From NCBI RefSeq assembly GCF_000761545.1, contig NZ_JPMY01000002.1:124001-188000 (forward strand): a stretch of 64,000 nucleotides of DNA, in the 5' to 3' direction. Each line of letters opens with the position of its first letter. Within the stretch, counting starts at the first letter, position 1. Below are positions 1-8,401 of the stretch, piece after piece. The stretch comes from Pseudomonas sp. ML96 (GTDB lineage Bacteria > Pseudomonadota > Gammaproteobacteria > Pseudomonadales > Pseudomonadaceae). The notes under the pieces are model-generated. The model was given only the letters and a program-made list of their open reading frames with translations, was not told the origin of the DNA and made no database searches. The translations under genes and the position numbers were made by a program.

Positions 1-216
1 CGCCACCGGCAGCAGCTCGTCGTCGCTGAGCCCGTCGAGGGTCTCGCGCAGCTGCTGCTCGCCGGCCTGGGAGCCTTTGCGCCCGGCCTTGGCGCCCTGG
101 CGAATCAGCTCGACCTTGTCGAGAAACTCGTCGCCGAGCTGGTTGCGAATGGTCTCGCCGAGCAGTTCGCCGAGCAGGTGAACCTCTTCGCGCAGGCGCG
201 CATCGATCTCCGCCAT
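1..216 (-). CDS. ppc: Phosphoenolpyruvate carboxylase, N-terminal fragment (cut by window edge)
   Basis: Only the first 72 codons are inside the window; the gene runs off the left edge. The protein begins [20 protein letters not shown] and continues through a [13 protein letters not shown] segment, the typical start of Pseudomonas PEP carboxylase. The family adds bicarbonate to PEP to make oxaloacetate, refilling the TCA cycle. The ATG has a strong GAGAGAAGGG RBS just upstream. The catalytic residues lie outside the window, so the call rests on N-terminal similarity and on the neighbours (lptF, lysS, prfB), which sit near ppc in P. aeruginosa. Confidence 0.9.
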   Translation of the reverse strand, partial: MAEIDARLREEVHLLGELLGETIRNQLGDEFLDKVELIRQGAKAGRKGSQAGEQQLRETLDGLSDDELLPVA

Positions 217-395
217 TACCCTTCTCTCCATCTCAGGCCGTCTCGGGATAGAACTTCAGATTGCACAGAGCGACTTACTCTTACAAGCACACGACGAGCG
301 GACCCAACGCCGAAACCGGCGAGCTAGTCTCATTTCTACGGGTGTCACGAGCGCCCACGCCCAGGCAAACGTCCGCATGGGCAACAGAGGTGTCT

Positions 396-740
396 ATGAA
401 GATCAGAGAACTCGCCCGCCATTGGGAGCAGAACGCCAAGGGTCGCCTGACCCAGAGCCAGTACCACATCCATCTCGACCTGGAATCCGCGGCGCGCCTG
501 GCGGCGCTCTCGGAGATGTACCCGAAGCGCAATGCCGAGGAGCTGCTCGGCGAACTGATAGGCTCTGCGCTGGAAGAGCTGGAGGCCAGCCTGCCCTACG
601 TGAAAGGCAGCAAGGTGGTGGCCACCGACGAACAGGGTGACCCGCTGTACGAGGACATCGGCCCGACCCCGCGCTTCCTCGCCCTGTCGCGCAAATACCT
701 GCAACAGCTCAGCGAGCGCCGCGACAACACCCAGCACTAG
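396..740 (+). CDS. Small conserved protein of unknown function next to ppc
   Basis: A 114-residue acidic cytoplasmic protein, divergent from ppc. I chose the ATG at 396 because an AGAGG RBS precedes it; an upstream in-frame start at 261 would add a low-complexity leader without an RBS. The N-terminus (MKIRELARHWEQNAKGRLT) is basic and helical. The middle reads like a short ribbon-helix-helix-like segment (YHIHLDLESAARLAALSEMYP), followed by an acidic helix. There is no signal peptide or TM segment. A protein of this kind sits beside ppc in P. aeruginosa (PA3688, from memory). I do not know its function; the ribbon-helix-helix resemblance is weak. Confidence 0.75.
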   Translation: MKIRELARHWEQNAKGRLTQSQYHIHLDLESAARLAALSEMYPKRNAEELLGELIGSALEELEASLPYVKGSKVVATDEQGDPLYEDIGPTPRFLALSRKYLQQLSERRDNTQH

Positions 741-754
741 CCTCGCTATCGCCA

Positions 755-773
755 TGGCCCCAGCACGGGGCCA
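755..773 (+). terminator. Hairpin after the small conserved gene
   Basis: TGGCCCC and GGGGCCA form a 7-bp stem with a 5-nt loop, 15 bases after the stop codon at 740. No T-run follows, so it may stabilise the 3' end rather than terminate. The rest of the 250-bp gap up to 990 should hold the promoter of the lipoprotein pair. LptF is under AlgU control in P. aeruginosa, but I could find only a poor match (GAACGT, 17 bases, TCCCA near 869-896). Confidence 0.45.
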
Positions 774-990
774 GTGGCGCCCGCCCCTCGTCATTTCGCT
801 CACGCCGCCTCGACTACTACGCCCGTCGTGTACGCCGGCTGCGTATCAGCACCCTCCGCGAAATACCTTGAACGTTCGTTTCCTGGCCGAAGTCCCAACT
901 CTAGACCGGCATGACCCTGTGGCGAATTTCGCCCATCGGCGGACATCCGGCGGACAACTTGTTCAGATGGAATGCATGGAGCCCATAGCC

Positions 991-1371
991 ATGAAGACGA
1001 GCCCAAGAACGCTGCTGCTCACCCTCGCCCTCGGTTCAGGCCTGATATTGACCGGCTGCGCCGGCAATCCCCCGACCGAGCAACTCGCCTCCGCCAATGC
1101 GGTGATGAAGAGCGCCGAGGCCGCCGGCGGCCCGGAATTCGCCCCGGCCGACATGAAGTCCGCCCAGGACAAGATGAGCCAGGCCCAGCTGCTGATTCAG
1201 GACCAGGAATACGAACAGGCCCGCCGCCTGATCGAACAGGCCGAGGCCGATGCCCGCGTCGCCGAACGCCGTGCCCTGGCGAGCAAGGCCCAGCGCGGCG
1301 TGGAAGACGCCCAGCAGGGCGTACAGCAGATCCGCGAGGAAGGCTCGCGCACGCCGATCATCGTGCAGTGA
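991..1371 (+). CDS. DUF4398-domain lipoprotein
   Basis: A 126-residue protein with a lipoprotein signal peptide; the lipobox LTGC puts the lipidated Cys at about residue 23. The mature part is an Ala/Glu/Gln-rich coiled coil containing the DUF4398 pattern (ADMKSAQDKMSQAQ, then a helix rich in EQARRLIEQAEADA). The ATG at 991 has a GGAG RBS 9 bases upstream; in-frame ATGs at 967 and 976 are less well placed. It is 19 bp upstream of the OmpA-like lipoprotein gene, almost certainly in one operon. The pairing suggests a periplasmic envelope structure role, but no biochemical activity is known to me. Confidence 0.85.
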   Translation: MKTSPRTLLLTLALGSGLILTGCAGNPPTEQLASANAVMKSAEAAGGPEFAPADMKSAQDKMSQAQLLIQDQEYEQARRLIEQAEADARVAERRALASKAQRGVEDAQQGVQQIREEGSRTPIIVQ

Positions 1372-1390
1372 CCATGGAGGAACGACACTC

Positions 1391-2170
1391 ATGAACCGCA
1401 TGACCAACCTGTTCACCCTCTCCGCCCTGGCCCTCGTCCTGGCCGGCTGCGCCCACGACCCGAACCCCAACCTGGAGCAGGCCCGCGCCGGCTACGCCGA
1501 ACTGCAGGCCAACCCGCAGGCACAGAGCCTGGCCCAGGTGGAGACCAAGGAAGCCGGCGACATGCTGACCCGCGCCAACCAGGCCTACGAGGCCGGCCAT
1601 GGCAGCGTGGAGGTCGATCATCTGTCCTACCTGGCCAACCGCCGCATCGACGTGGCTAAGGAAACCATCCTGCAGAAGAACGCCGAGGAGTCGATTAAGC
1701 AGGCTCCGGCGCAGCGCACCCAGGCGCAGCTCGATGCGCGCAACCAGCAGGTCGATACGCTGCTGCAGCACCTGCAGGCCCGCGAGACCGAGCGTGGCTC
1801 GGTGGTGACCCTGGGTGACGTGCTGTTCGAGGTGGATCGCGCCGAGCTGACAGCCTCGGGCATGCAGAACGTTCAGGAACTGGGCAACTACCTGCTGCAG
1901 AACCCGGATCGGCAGATCGTGGTGGAGGGCTTCACCGACAGCACCGGCACCCGCGACCACAACCTGCGCCTGTCCCAGGCCCGCGCCGACTCGGTGCGCA
2001 GCGCTCTGGTGGCGCGCGGGGTCGATCCGCGGCGGATCACCACCCATGGCTTCGGCCAGGATTATCCGGTGGCGAGCAACGCCACGGCCGACTCGCGCAC
2101 CCTCAATCGCCGGGTCGAGGTGACCATCGCCCATGGTGCCCAGCCGGTGGCGCCGCGCGCGCAGCTGTAA
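1391..2170 (+). CDS. lptF: OmpA-family lipoprotein LptF
   Basis: 259 residues. A signal peptide ends in the lipobox LAGC (Cys near residue 20). An alpha-helical DUF4398-like region spans about 25-140, and a C-terminal OmpA peptidoglycan-binding domain spans about 145-250, with the hallmark VEGFTDSTGTRDHNLRLSQA and a late NRRVEV. The family anchors the outer membrane to peptidoglycan. LptF of P. aeruginosa is a stress-induced envelope lipoprotein of almost the same length, preceded there too by a DUF4398 gene. The RBS is GGAGGAA ahead of the ATG. A strong terminator follows at once, closing the two-gene operon. Confidence 0.9.
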   Translation: MNRMTNLFTLSALALVLAGCAHDPNPNLEQARAGYAELQANPQAQSLAQVETKEAGDMLTRANQAYEAGHGSVEVDHLSYLANRRIDVAKETILQKNAEESIKQAPAQRTQAQLDARNQQVDTLLQHLQARETERGSVVTLGDVLFEVDRAELTASGMQNVQELGNYLLQNPDRQIVVEGFTDSTGTRDHNLRLSQARADSVRSALVARGVDPRRITTHGFGQDYPVASNATADSRTLNRRVEVTIAHGAQPVAPRAQL

Positions 2171-2186
2171 TCTGCGGCTGACCAGA

Positions 2187-2210
2187 AGCCCCGCTCCGGC
2201 GGGGCTTTTT
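2187..2210 (+). terminator. Rho-independent terminator of lptF
   Basis: AGCCCCGC and the near-complement GCGGGGCT form a GC-rich stem with a short loop, followed by TTTTT. It lies 16 bases after the lptF stop codon and abuts the stop codon of the convergent macrodomain gene. Confidence 0.9.
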
Positions 2211-2713
2211 CATGCGTCGAGCAACTTTCGGTAACGCTCGGCCACATCCGCCGAGAAAGCCACCAGCACTGCCCGGCGCAGGCTGCTGCCAGCGGGCCGC
2301 GGACGGCGCAGCTCGGTCACGGCGATCAGCGTCGCCGCCTGCAGCGGGTAGCCATAGACGCCGCTGCTGATGGCGGGAAAGGCGATGCTGGTGCAGTTAT
2401 TGGCCTCGGCGAGGCCCAGGCTGTTGCGGTAACAGGCCGCCAGTAAGGCCGGCTCGCCCTGCCCGCCACCATGCCAGACCGGGCCGACCGTGTGGATCAC
2501 TTGCCGCGCAGGCAGGCGGAAGCCAGGAGAGATGCGCGCCTCGCCGGTAGGGCAGCCACCGAGATTACGGCAGTACGCCAAGAGTTCGGGACCGGCAGCG
2601 CGGTGAATGGCGCCGTCCACCCCACCACCGCCGAGCAGCGACGAGTTGGCGGCGTTGACGATGGCGTCCAGCGCCAGGGTGGTGATGTCGCCGTGGAAGA
2701 CCTCGATCTGCAT
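2210..2713 (-). CDS. Macrodomain protein, probable O-acetyl-ADP-ribose deacetylase
   Basis: 167 residues forming a single macrodomain. The N-terminus has the ADP-ribose-binding signature [23 protein letters not shown] (about residues 19-41), as in the MacroD/YmdB class. A second loop, [12 protein letters not shown], lies near 116. Family members hydrolyse O-acetyl-ADP-ribose or remove ADP-ribose from proteins. The conserved Asn and the GGGGVD loop are intact, so activity is likely; the true substrate cannot be told from sequence. It is the last gene of a leftward run, 24 bp after the small membrane gene. Confidence 0.9.
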   Translation of the reverse strand: MQIEVFHGDITTLALDAIVNAANSSLLGGGGVDGAIHRAAGPELLAYCRNLGGCPTGEARISPGFRLPARQVIHTVGPVWHGGGQGEPALLAACYRNSLGLAEANNCTSIAFPAISSGVYGYPLQAATLIAVTELRRPRPAGSSLRRAVLVAFSADVAERYRKLLDA

Positions 2714-2737
2714 CGCTCTCCTCCTCGGCGCTCGCGC

Positions 2738-3070
2738 TTACTGCTGTTGCGGCGCCTGCGGGGTTTCCTGGCCCATGCAACGCACCGCCTGCTTCTTGCT
2801 GTCCACCAGCACGCCGGTCAGGCCCTTCTGCTGGGTATCGAACAGCACCAGCACGCCATCGATGCACTGCGCCACCTGGTCGGCGGGCTTCAGCGAGAGC
2901 TTGTAGTCCTCGCCGGCGACGGTCTTGAGCATGGTGAAGTCGGCCAGCAGCAGGGCGTCCTGCTCCTTGGCGAAATGCACATAGCCGTAATACCAGAGCA
3001 CGGCAACGGTGCCGACGACGCTGGCGATGCCGGTGAGAATCAGGGGAATGGCGTTGCGTTCTTCACTCAT
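2738..3070 (-). CDS. Small single-pass membrane protein, unknown function
   Basis: 110 residues. A short N-terminal polar stretch (MSEERN) is followed by one strong hydrophobic segment, about 8-28 (IPLILTGIASVVGTVAVLWYY). A polar, probably periplasmic domain of about 80 residues follows, with two Cys residues (QCIDGV and RCMGQE) that could form a disulphide, and a Gln/Pro-rich tail. It lies between the AIM24-family gene (75 bp upstream) and the macrodomain gene (24 bp downstream), which suggests co-transcription. I do not recognise a named family. Confidence 0.75.
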   Translation of the reverse strand: MSEERNAIPLILTGIASVVGTVAVLWYYGYVHFAKEQDALLLADFTMLKTVAGEDYKLSLKPADQVAQCIDGVLVLFDTQQKGLTGVLVDSKKQAVRCMGQETPQAPQQQ

Positions 3071-3145
3071 GGGAAAGGCTCGTTGTACGAAAGGCGCCCA
3101 GTTTACCCGCTGCCCGGCCGCCTGGCGCGGCCGGGATGTCGCAGG

Positions 3146-3892
3146 TTATTTGCCGCCGGCGCGGACTTCCTCGCGCGCCCTGAACGTAGCGTCGTAGATG
3201 CGCTCGGCCAGGCGCGAGAACGGCAGGCTCTGCACCCAGACGGTGCCGGTACCCTTGAGCGTGGCAAGAAGAATGCCCTCGCCGCCGAACAGCATGCTCT
3301 TCAGCCCCCCGGCCAGGCCGATGTCGTAGTCGATACCGCTGGTGAAGGCCACCAGGCAACCGGTGTCCAGGCGCAGGGTCTCGTTGTTCAGCTCCTTGCG
3401 GATTACCGTGCCGCCGGCATGCACGAAGGCCAGGCCGTCGCCCTCCAGCTTCTGCAAGATGAAGCCCTCGCCGCCGAAGAAGCCGGCGCCGATGCGCTTG
3501 TTGAAGCTGATGCCGATTTCGGTGCCGTGGGCGGCGCAGAGGAAGGCGTCCTTCTGGCAGATCAGCCGACCGCCGACCTGCGCCAGGTCGATGGGCACCA
3601 CGGTACCCGGATAGGGCGCGGCGAAGCCGACCCGCTGCTGGCCGCGGCCCTCGTTGCTGAAGTGGGTCATGAACAGCGACTCGCCGGTGAGCAGGCGCTT
3701 GCCGGCGCCCCACAGCTTGCCCAGCACGCCGCTGGAGGAACCATCGCCCATGCGCGTCTCGAAGCGGATGCCCTCGGTCATGTAGTTCATCACCCCGGCC
3801 TCGGCGATCACCGTCTCGCCCGGGTCGAGGATGATCTCCACGGTCTGCGCCGAGGCGCCGAGGATTTCGTAGTCGAGCTTGTGGCTGGGCAT
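3146..3892 (-). CDS. AIM24 / TIGR00266 family protein
   Basis: 248 residues. The family pattern is visible throughout: an N-terminal [26 protein letters not shown], a central [16 protein letters not shown], and the closing [22 protein letters not shown]. These proteins fold as a double-stranded beta-helix (TRAP-like). In yeast mitochondria the AIM24 relative supports inner-membrane organisation; the bacterial function is unknown. There is no signal peptide. A palindromic repeat element separates it from the upstream DUF1704 gene, so it may have its own promoter within 3893-3921. Confidence 0.88.
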   Translation of the reverse strand: MPSHKLDYEILGASAQTVEIILDPGETVIAEAGVMNYMTEGIRFETRMGDGSSSGVLGKLWGAGKRLLTGESLFMTHFSNEGRGQQRVGFAAPYPGTVVPIDLAQVGGRLICQKDAFLCAAHGTEIGISFNKRIGAGFFGGEGFILQKLEGDGLAFVHAGGTVIRKELNNETLRLDTGCLVAFTSGIDYDIGLAGGLKSMLFGGEGILLATLKGTGTVWVQSLPFSRLAERIYDATFRAREEVRAGGK

Positions 3893-3921
3893 GCAGAGCT
3901 CCCTAAAAGGTATCTAACGGA

Positions 3922-4043
3922 TGAAGCGTAGCGAGCGAAGGTCAGGCTAGGCGAAGAGTGGCCCGGAAAGCGGAGTTTACGGAGCGTAAATGAGCATTTC
4001 CGGGCCGCTCTTCAACGACGCATGGCCGAGCGCAGTAGCTTCA
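3922..4043 (-). repeat. Palindromic intergenic repeat, copy 1 (full length)
   Basis: A 122-bp imperfect inverted repeat filling almost the whole gap between the DUF1704 and AIM24 genes. Its outer ends are TGAAGC (3922-3927) and GCTTCA (4038-4043). The inner arms GAAGAG(T/C)GGCCCGGAAA pair almost perfectly. The core at 3966-4000 contains, on the minus strand, GAAATGCTCAT, a short TTTAC/GTAAA stem and TCCGCTTTC, leaving an asymmetric internal bubble. The TGA stop of the DUF1704 gene (4041-4043) is the terminal TGA of the element. Two relatives lie at 21634-21757 and 22351-22424. Confidence 0.85.
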
Positions 4044-5330
4044 AAGGATGTTGGCGTAGTCCGCTTCGATGCGGTCCAAGCTCAGATGGTTCAGGAAGTT
4101 GGAGAAACACATCCAGGCGGCCAGCGCATTGAGGTCGCGGAATTGCGGCGGCAGGTACTTGGGTGGTGCCACCAGGCCTTCGTCGACCAGCTGGCGCAGG
4201 GTGCGCATATCTTCCAGGGTAGTCTTGCCGCAGAACAGCAGCGGGATCTGCTCCAGCTTTCCTTTGCGCACGGCGAGCTGGATGTAGTTGTAGATGAGGA
4301 TGAAGCCCTTCAGGTACGACAGATCCTTGGTGAACGGCAGGCCATTCGGCGTCGAACCACGGAACACCCGGCTGGCGTTGCCGTAGCTTTCCTCCAGGCC
4401 GTAGCCCTGTTCCTTGTAGAACTGGAACACCTGCAGGAAGTCGGCACCCTCCTCGGCCATGTGGATGGCACGGGTGCGGTTGGTCAGCTTGCGCAGGCGA
4501 TAGGGGTAGGAGGCGAAGGCGATCACCTCCATGAGGATGGCCAGGCCTTCCTGGGTCACGGTCGACGAGGGCGGGCCCTTGGCCAGGAAGGTGCACACCG
4601 GCTGGCTCAGGCCGTTCAGCGTGGTGCCGACATGCACCAGGCCCTCGTGCACTTCCAGCGCGCGCACGTCGCGCTCGTTGAACATGGCGTCGGCGCGCAC
4701 CTTGATGTAGTCGGCGCCGGCGGCGGCGTCGGCGACTATGCCGTCGGACTCGAAGACGCGGATGGTGTCGTCGCCGAACACCTTGGCCAGGCGCTCCTGG
4801 AGAATCGCCACGGCGTCCTTGGCGGTCAGCGTCTTGGCCTCATCGCGCAGGTCGCCGCGCTCGGCGATGTTGTTCAGGTAGTCGGAGAGCATCAGGCCGA
4901 GGTCGGCCAGGGTCGGGTCACCGGCATGGAAGGCATCCGAGGCGGCGCCGTAGAGCTCCTGGGAGATCAGGCCGAAGTCCGGCGTGCCGCGCGCCTCGAG
5001 CATGCGGATGACCATGCGGTATTCCTTGCACATGCGCCGCATGATCTGCCCGACCGGGTTGAACTGCCCCAGGTGGCGGGTGATGTCGCGCTCGATGTTC
5101 TGGAATTCCAGCTTCTTCGCCGTTGCATCGAAGGCCAGCGGACGGCTGTCGTAGTAGGCACGGTCGACGGCGGGCATCTCGCGGCCCTTGGCCTTGATGA
5201 AGCCCTGGCGGACGTTTTCGTCCCACTTGATCGCATCGAGCACGCGGATCGGCGTCTGCGCCTCGACGATGCGCCCGGACAGGGCGCGGATCGTGTCGTG
5301 ATATTCGTTCTGCGACTTGCGTCGGCTCAT
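4041..5330 (-). CDS. DUF1704 (QEGLA-motif) protein, putative zinc metallopeptidase
   Basis: 429 residues, the usual length for the bacterial 'flavohemoglobin expression-modulating QEGLA motif' family (TIGR02421/DUF1704). The naming motif VTQEGLAIL is at about 258-266. An HExxxH zinc-protease-type motif, HEGLVH, is at 228-233. The same domain family includes the vertebrate tubulin tyrosine carboxypeptidase MATCAP, in which HExxxH plus a downstream Glu binds zinc; here E261 of QEGLA would be that ligand. No signal peptide is present, so it is probably cytoplasmic. The lipoprotein gene lies 9 bp upstream, so the two are co-transcribed. Substrate unknown; peptidase activity is inferred. Confidence 0.88.
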   Translation of the reverse strand: MSRRKSQNEYHDTIRALSGRIVEAQTPIRVLDAIKWDENVRQGFIKAKGREMPAVDRAYYDSRPLAFDATAKKLEFQNIERDITRHLGQFNPVGQIMRRMCKEYRMVIRMLEARGTPDFGLISQELYGAASDAFHAGDPTLADLGLMLSDYLNNIAERGDLRDEAKTLTAKDAVAILQERLAKVFGDDTIRVFESDGIVADAAAGADYIKVRADAMFNERDVRALEVHEGLVHVGTTLNGLSQPVCTFLAKGPPSSTVTQEGLAILMEVIAFASYPYRLRKLTNRTRAIHMAEEGADFLQVFQFYKEQGYGLEESYGNASRVFRGSTPNGLPFTKDLSYLKGFILIYNYIQLAVRKGKLEQIPLLFCGKTTLEDMRTLRQLVDEGLVAPPKYLPPQFRDLNALAAWMCFSNFLNHLSLDRIEADYANIL

Positions 5331-5339
5331 GCCTGCCTC

Positions 5340-5897
5340 TTATTCGACGCTGCGCTGGTAGCGCGCCACTTCGACGAAGACGTCGGCGTTGGCCTGGTCA
5401 TCGAGGTAGTGGAATACCTTGTCCAGCGGGCTGGTGATCAGTACCGCCTCGCCTTCCGGCGTGTCCACCGGCTGGCCCTGTAGGGTACCGCCGTCCATTT
5501 CCTGGAGAATGCGTTCGACGTCCAGGTTGTAGATCACCAGCTCGTTGCTGGTGGTCAGCTCGAAGCCGGCGATGGCGAAGTTGGCGCCCAGGCGCTTGGG
5601 CAGGCCGGCGGACATGTACCAGCGGCGGCCATGGTGGGCCACGGTGAAGCCGTATTCCTCGGCGCTGTCCTCGGTGGCCTCGGCGCTCTCGCCCCAGGCC
5701 TTGGCGCGGTAGACGTTGGAGCCGGCACGGGCGATGGACAGGTACTGCTGGTCGCCCCACTCGTCCTTGCGCTCCCAGTCGCCGAGCAGCGGCATCGGCG
5801 CAGCCTCGTTGGCCGGGATGGGGTCCTTGAAGGTCACCAGGCAACCGCTCAACAGCAGGCAGCTGAAGGCAGCGATGACCACGCGCCAGGCTTTCAT
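5340..5897 (-). CDS. Predicted lipoprotein of unknown function
   Basis: 185 residues, starting at the ATG preceded by AAGGAG; the start gives a clean lipoprotein signal, MKAWRVVIAAFSCLLLSGC, with lipidated Cys at 19. The mature part has a GDWERKDEWGDQQYLSIARAG segment near residue 35 and looks like a single beta-rich globular domain. The residue after Cys is Leu, so outer-membrane retention is likely by the usual +2 rule. It is the first gene of a pair with the DUF1704 gene, 9 bp downstream. A similar gene neighbours the DUF1704 gene in P. aeruginosa (from memory). No function can be assigned. Confidence 0.82.
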   Translation of the reverse strand: MKAWRVVIAAFSCLLLSGCLVTFKDPIPANEAAPMPLLGDWERKDEWGDQQYLSIARAGSNVYRAKAWGESAEATEDSAEEYGFTVAHHGRRWYMSAGLPKRLGANFAIAGFELTTSNELVIYNLDVERILQEMDGGTLQGQPVDTPEGEAVLITSPLDKVFHYLDDQANADVFVEVARYQRSVE

Positions 5898-5929
5898 TAC
5901 GTACTCCTTGTAAGGGTCGAGCGAAGACA

Positions 5930-5957
5930 AAAGAAAGGCCCCGACGATGCGGGGCCT
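5930..5957 (-). terminator. Rho-independent terminator of the TetR gene
   Basis: Read on the minus strand, AGGCCCC, a 7-nt loop and GGGGCCT are followed by a T-rich tract (TTCTTTTG). It lies about 25 bases beyond the TetR stop codon and just upstream of the lipoprotein RBS, so it separates the two transcription units. Confidence 0.8.
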
Positions 5958-5980
5958 GGCTTCAGGCTAAGGGATGATTG

Positions 5981-6694
5981 TTAAGCCCTTATGACCAGAT
6001 CCAGGAAGCGCTGCAGCACCGCGCGCTGGGCCTCTAGATCGAAGTCTTCCGCCCCGTCGACAATGGCATGATATTCCATCCGCAAAACCAGCGTAGTCAA
6101 CACCTGCGCATCCTCCAACGGCGCCGTGGAGCCCATGATGCGCAGCGCGCGCTCGGCGAAGCGAAAACGCAGGCTCTGGTGGGCGAGAAACAGCGGGCGC
6201 AGCTGGGCGTTGGTCAGCGCCTCCTGGCGGAATGCCAGCTCGACTAGCAGCTCGTCATCGTGCTCGCGCATCTTGGCCTGCACGTGGGCCACGGCCAGAT
6301 CGATGAAGTGGGTGACCATCTCGCGGCGCGCGTTGGGGTCCTGCTCGATGGCTGCAGCGATCCGGTAGAAATCCTCGTCCACCCCGGCCCAGAGCTCGGC
6401 CAGGCTGGTCGAGCTGCGTTTGACGAACAGGCTGAAGCTGTCGGCGACCAGATCCTGGATATCGCTGAAGTAATAGGTCGTGGCCGACAGCGGCACCTGC
6501 GCCTCGGCCGCCACCGCGCGGTGGCGAACCCCGCGCAGGCCCTCGCGCACAATGATGCGCAGGGTCGCCTCGAGAATGTTCAGGCGGCGCTGCTCGCTCC
6601 CCTGGCGACTGGCCTGGCGGCCGCGATACTGCACGGATTCGGCTAACTCGCTGGCCAGAGTGGCCGGGCATGGCGCAACGAAGCTGAGGTTCAC
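5981..6694 (-). CDS. TetR-family transcriptional regulator
   Basis: 237 residues. An N-terminal extension rich in Gln/Arg precedes the TetR helix-turn-helix (about 38-85): RLNILEATLRIIVREGLRGVRHRAV, then AEAQVPLSATTYYFSDIQDLV, where TYYF is the family's recognition-helix pattern. The C-terminal ligand domain has no feature that names its ligand. The gene lies between lysS-prfB and the lipoprotein/DUF1704 pair, with terminators on both sides, so it is monocistronic. P. aeruginosa has a TetR gene at the same place beside lysS (PA3699, from memory). Target genes are unknown. Confidence 0.88.
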   Translation of the reverse strand: MNLSFVAPCPATLASELAESVQYRGRQASRQGSEQRRLNILEATLRIIVREGLRGVRHRAVAAEAQVPLSATTYYFSDIQDLVADSFSLFVKRSSTSLAELWAGVDEDFYRIAAAIEQDPNARREMVTHFIDLAVAHVQAKMREHDDELLVELAFRQEALTNAQLRPLFLAHQSLRFRFAERALRIMGSTAPLEDAQVLTTLVLRMEYHAIVDGAEDFDLEAQRAVLQRFLDLVIRA

Positions 6695-6720
6695 TAACGG
6701 TATTCCTCACGGACTGCAGA

Positions 6721-6754
6721 CAAAAAAGGGGGCTGCCATTACGGCAGCCCCCCT
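6721..6754 (-). terminator. Rho-independent terminator of prfB-lysS
   Basis: On the minus strand GGGGGCTGCC, a 5-nt loop and GGCAGCCCCC form a 10-bp perfect stem followed by TTTTTT. It lies downstream of lysS and just before the TetR start region. Confidence 0.93.
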
Positions 6755-6821
6755 GTGTTTCAGACAGCGGGATGGCCAGACGCCACTCCTGCTGCAACGG
6801 TGCCCGTTTCGCCGCTGGCGA

Positions 6822-8324
6822 TCAAGCCTGCGGGCGCATGTGCGGGAAGAGGATCACATCGCGGATCGACGGCGAGTTGGTCAGCAGCATCACCAGGCGG
6901 TCGATACCGATGCCTTCACCGGCGGTCGGCGGCATGCCGTACTCCAGGGCACGGACGAAGTCGGCGTCGTAGTGCATGGCCTCATCGTCACCGGCGTCCT
7001 TGTCGGCCACCTGCTGCAGGAAGCGCGCGGCCTGGTCTTCGGCGTCGTTCAGCTCGGAGTAGGCGTTGGCGATCTCGCGGCCACCGATGAACAGCTCGAA
7101 GCGGTCGGTGACGCTCGGATCGTCGTCGCTGCGACGGGCCAGCGGCGAGACTTCGAACGGGTAGCGGGTGATGAAGTGCGGCTGCTCCAGCTTGTGCTCG
7201 ACCAGCTCCTCGAAAATCATCACCTGCAGCTTGCCCAGGCCTTCGAAGCCGAGGACCTTGGCACCGGCCTTCTTGGCGATGGCACGGGCCTTGTCGATGT
7301 CGTTGAGGTCGGCAGCGGTGATTTCCGGGTTGTACTTGAGGATCGAGTCGAACACCGACAGGCGCACGAACGGCTCGCCGAAGTGGAACACCTTCTCGCC
7401 GTACGGCACGTCGGTGGTGCCAAGCACCGCCAGGGCCAGCTCGCGGAACAGCTCCTCGGTCAGGTCCATGTTGTCTTCGTAGTCGGCGTAGGCCTGGTAG
7501 AACTCGAGCATGGTGAACTCGGGGTTGTGCCGGGTCGAAACGCCTTCGTTACGGAAGTTGCGGTTGATCTCGAAGACCTTCTCGAAGCCACCGACCACCA
7601 GACGCTTGAGGTACAGCTCCGGGGCGATACGCAGGAACATCTGCATATCCAGGGCGTTGTGGTGGGTCTCGAAGGGCTTGGCCGCGGCGCCACCGGGGAT
7701 GGTCTGCAGCATAGGGGTTTCCACTTCGAGGAAACCACGGTCATTGAGGAAACGACGGATGTGGGCGATCACCTGGGAGCGCACGCGGAAGGTGTCGCGC
7801 ACTTCCTCGTTGACGATCAGGTCGACGTAGCGCTGGCGATAGCGCTGCTCGGTGTCGGTCAGGCCATGGTGCTTGTCCGGCAGCGGGCGCAGCGACTTGG
7901 TCAGCAGGCGCACGTTGGTCATTTCCACGTACAGGTCGCCCTTGCCGGAGCGGGCCAGGGTGCCTTCGGCGGCGATGATGTCGCCCATGTCCCAGGTCTT
8001 CACTGCGGCCAGGGTTTCTTCGGGCAGGGTCTTGCGGTTGACGTAGACCTGGATACGCCCGGAGGTGTCCTGGATGACCATGAACGAGCCACGGTTGAGC
8101 ATGATGCGACCGGCAACCTTGACCGGGATGGCAGCGGCTTCCAGCTCTTCCTTGGTCTTCTCCGCGTACTGTTTCTGCAGGTCGGCGCACAGGCTGTCGC
8201 GGCGGAAATCGTTGGGGAAGGCATTGCCCTGCTCACGGACGGCAGCAAGCTTCTCTTTGCGCTGGGCAATCAGCTTGTTTTCTTCCTGTTGCAGTTCGTG
8301 CTGGTCGAGTTGTTGGTCGCTCAT
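6822..8324 (-). CDS. lysS: Lysyl-tRNA synthetase (class II)
   Basis: 500 residues, the normal LysRS length. The N-terminal OB-fold anticodon-binding domain (about 60-160) contains [20 protein letters not shown]. The class II catalytic core carries motif 2 ([18 protein letters not shown], near 265-282) and motif 3 ([12 protein letters not shown], near 475). It charges tRNA-Lys using ATP in the cytoplasm. It is the second gene after prfB, 77 bp apart with a hairpin between them, and ends in a strong terminator; prfB-lysS is a classic bacterial operon. Confidence 0.98.
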   Translation of the reverse strand: MSDQQLDQHELQQEENKLIAQRKEKLAAVREQGNAFPNDFRRDSLCADLQKQYAEKTKEELEAAAIPVKVAGRIMLNRGSFMVIQDTSGRIQVYVNRKTLPEETLAAVKTWDMGDIIAAEGTLARSGKGDLYVEMTNVRLLTKSLRPLPDKHHGLTDTEQRYRQRYVDLIVNEEVRDTFRVRSQVIAHIRRFLNDRGFLEVETPMLQTIPGGAAAKPFETHHNALDMQMFLRIAPELYLKRLVVGGFEKVFEINRNFRNEGVSTRHNPEFTMLEFYQAYADYEDNMDLTEELFRELALAVLGTTDVPYGEKVFHFGEPFVRLSVFDSILKYNPEITAADLNDIDKARAIAKKAGAKVLGFEGLGKLQVMIFEELVEHKLEQPHFITRYPFEVSPLARRSDDDPSVTDRFELFIGGREIANAYSELNDAEDQAARFLQQVADKDAGDDEAMHYDADFVRALEYGMPPTAGEGIGIDRLVMLLTNSPSIRDVILFPHMRPQA

Positions 8325-8365
8325 GGTCGTCTATCTGCCTGGCATCTAAATCAAAGGGGTTACTG

Positions 8366-8392
8366 GCCGGAGCGAGCCGCGCTCACTCCGGC
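8366..8392 (-). other. Hairpin between prfB and lysS
   Basis: GCCGGAG(C/T)GAG arms pair with one mismatch around a 5-nt loop in the prfB-lysS gap. On the minus strand the sequence after the stem (AGTAACCCCTTTG) has no T-run, so it is more likely an mRNA stability or processing structure than a terminator. Confidence 0.5.
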
Positions 8393-8401
8393 GGGTGTGA
8401 A

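Noticed and set aside
860..900. AlgU promoter for the lipoprotein pair
   Set aside because: The best match (GAACGT, 17 bases, TCCCA) departs from the consensus at several key bases.
3922..4043. The palindrome as an integron attC site
   Set aside because: The GTTRRRY core site is missing, there is no integrase or cassette array, and the copies sit at ordinary chromosomal gene ends.
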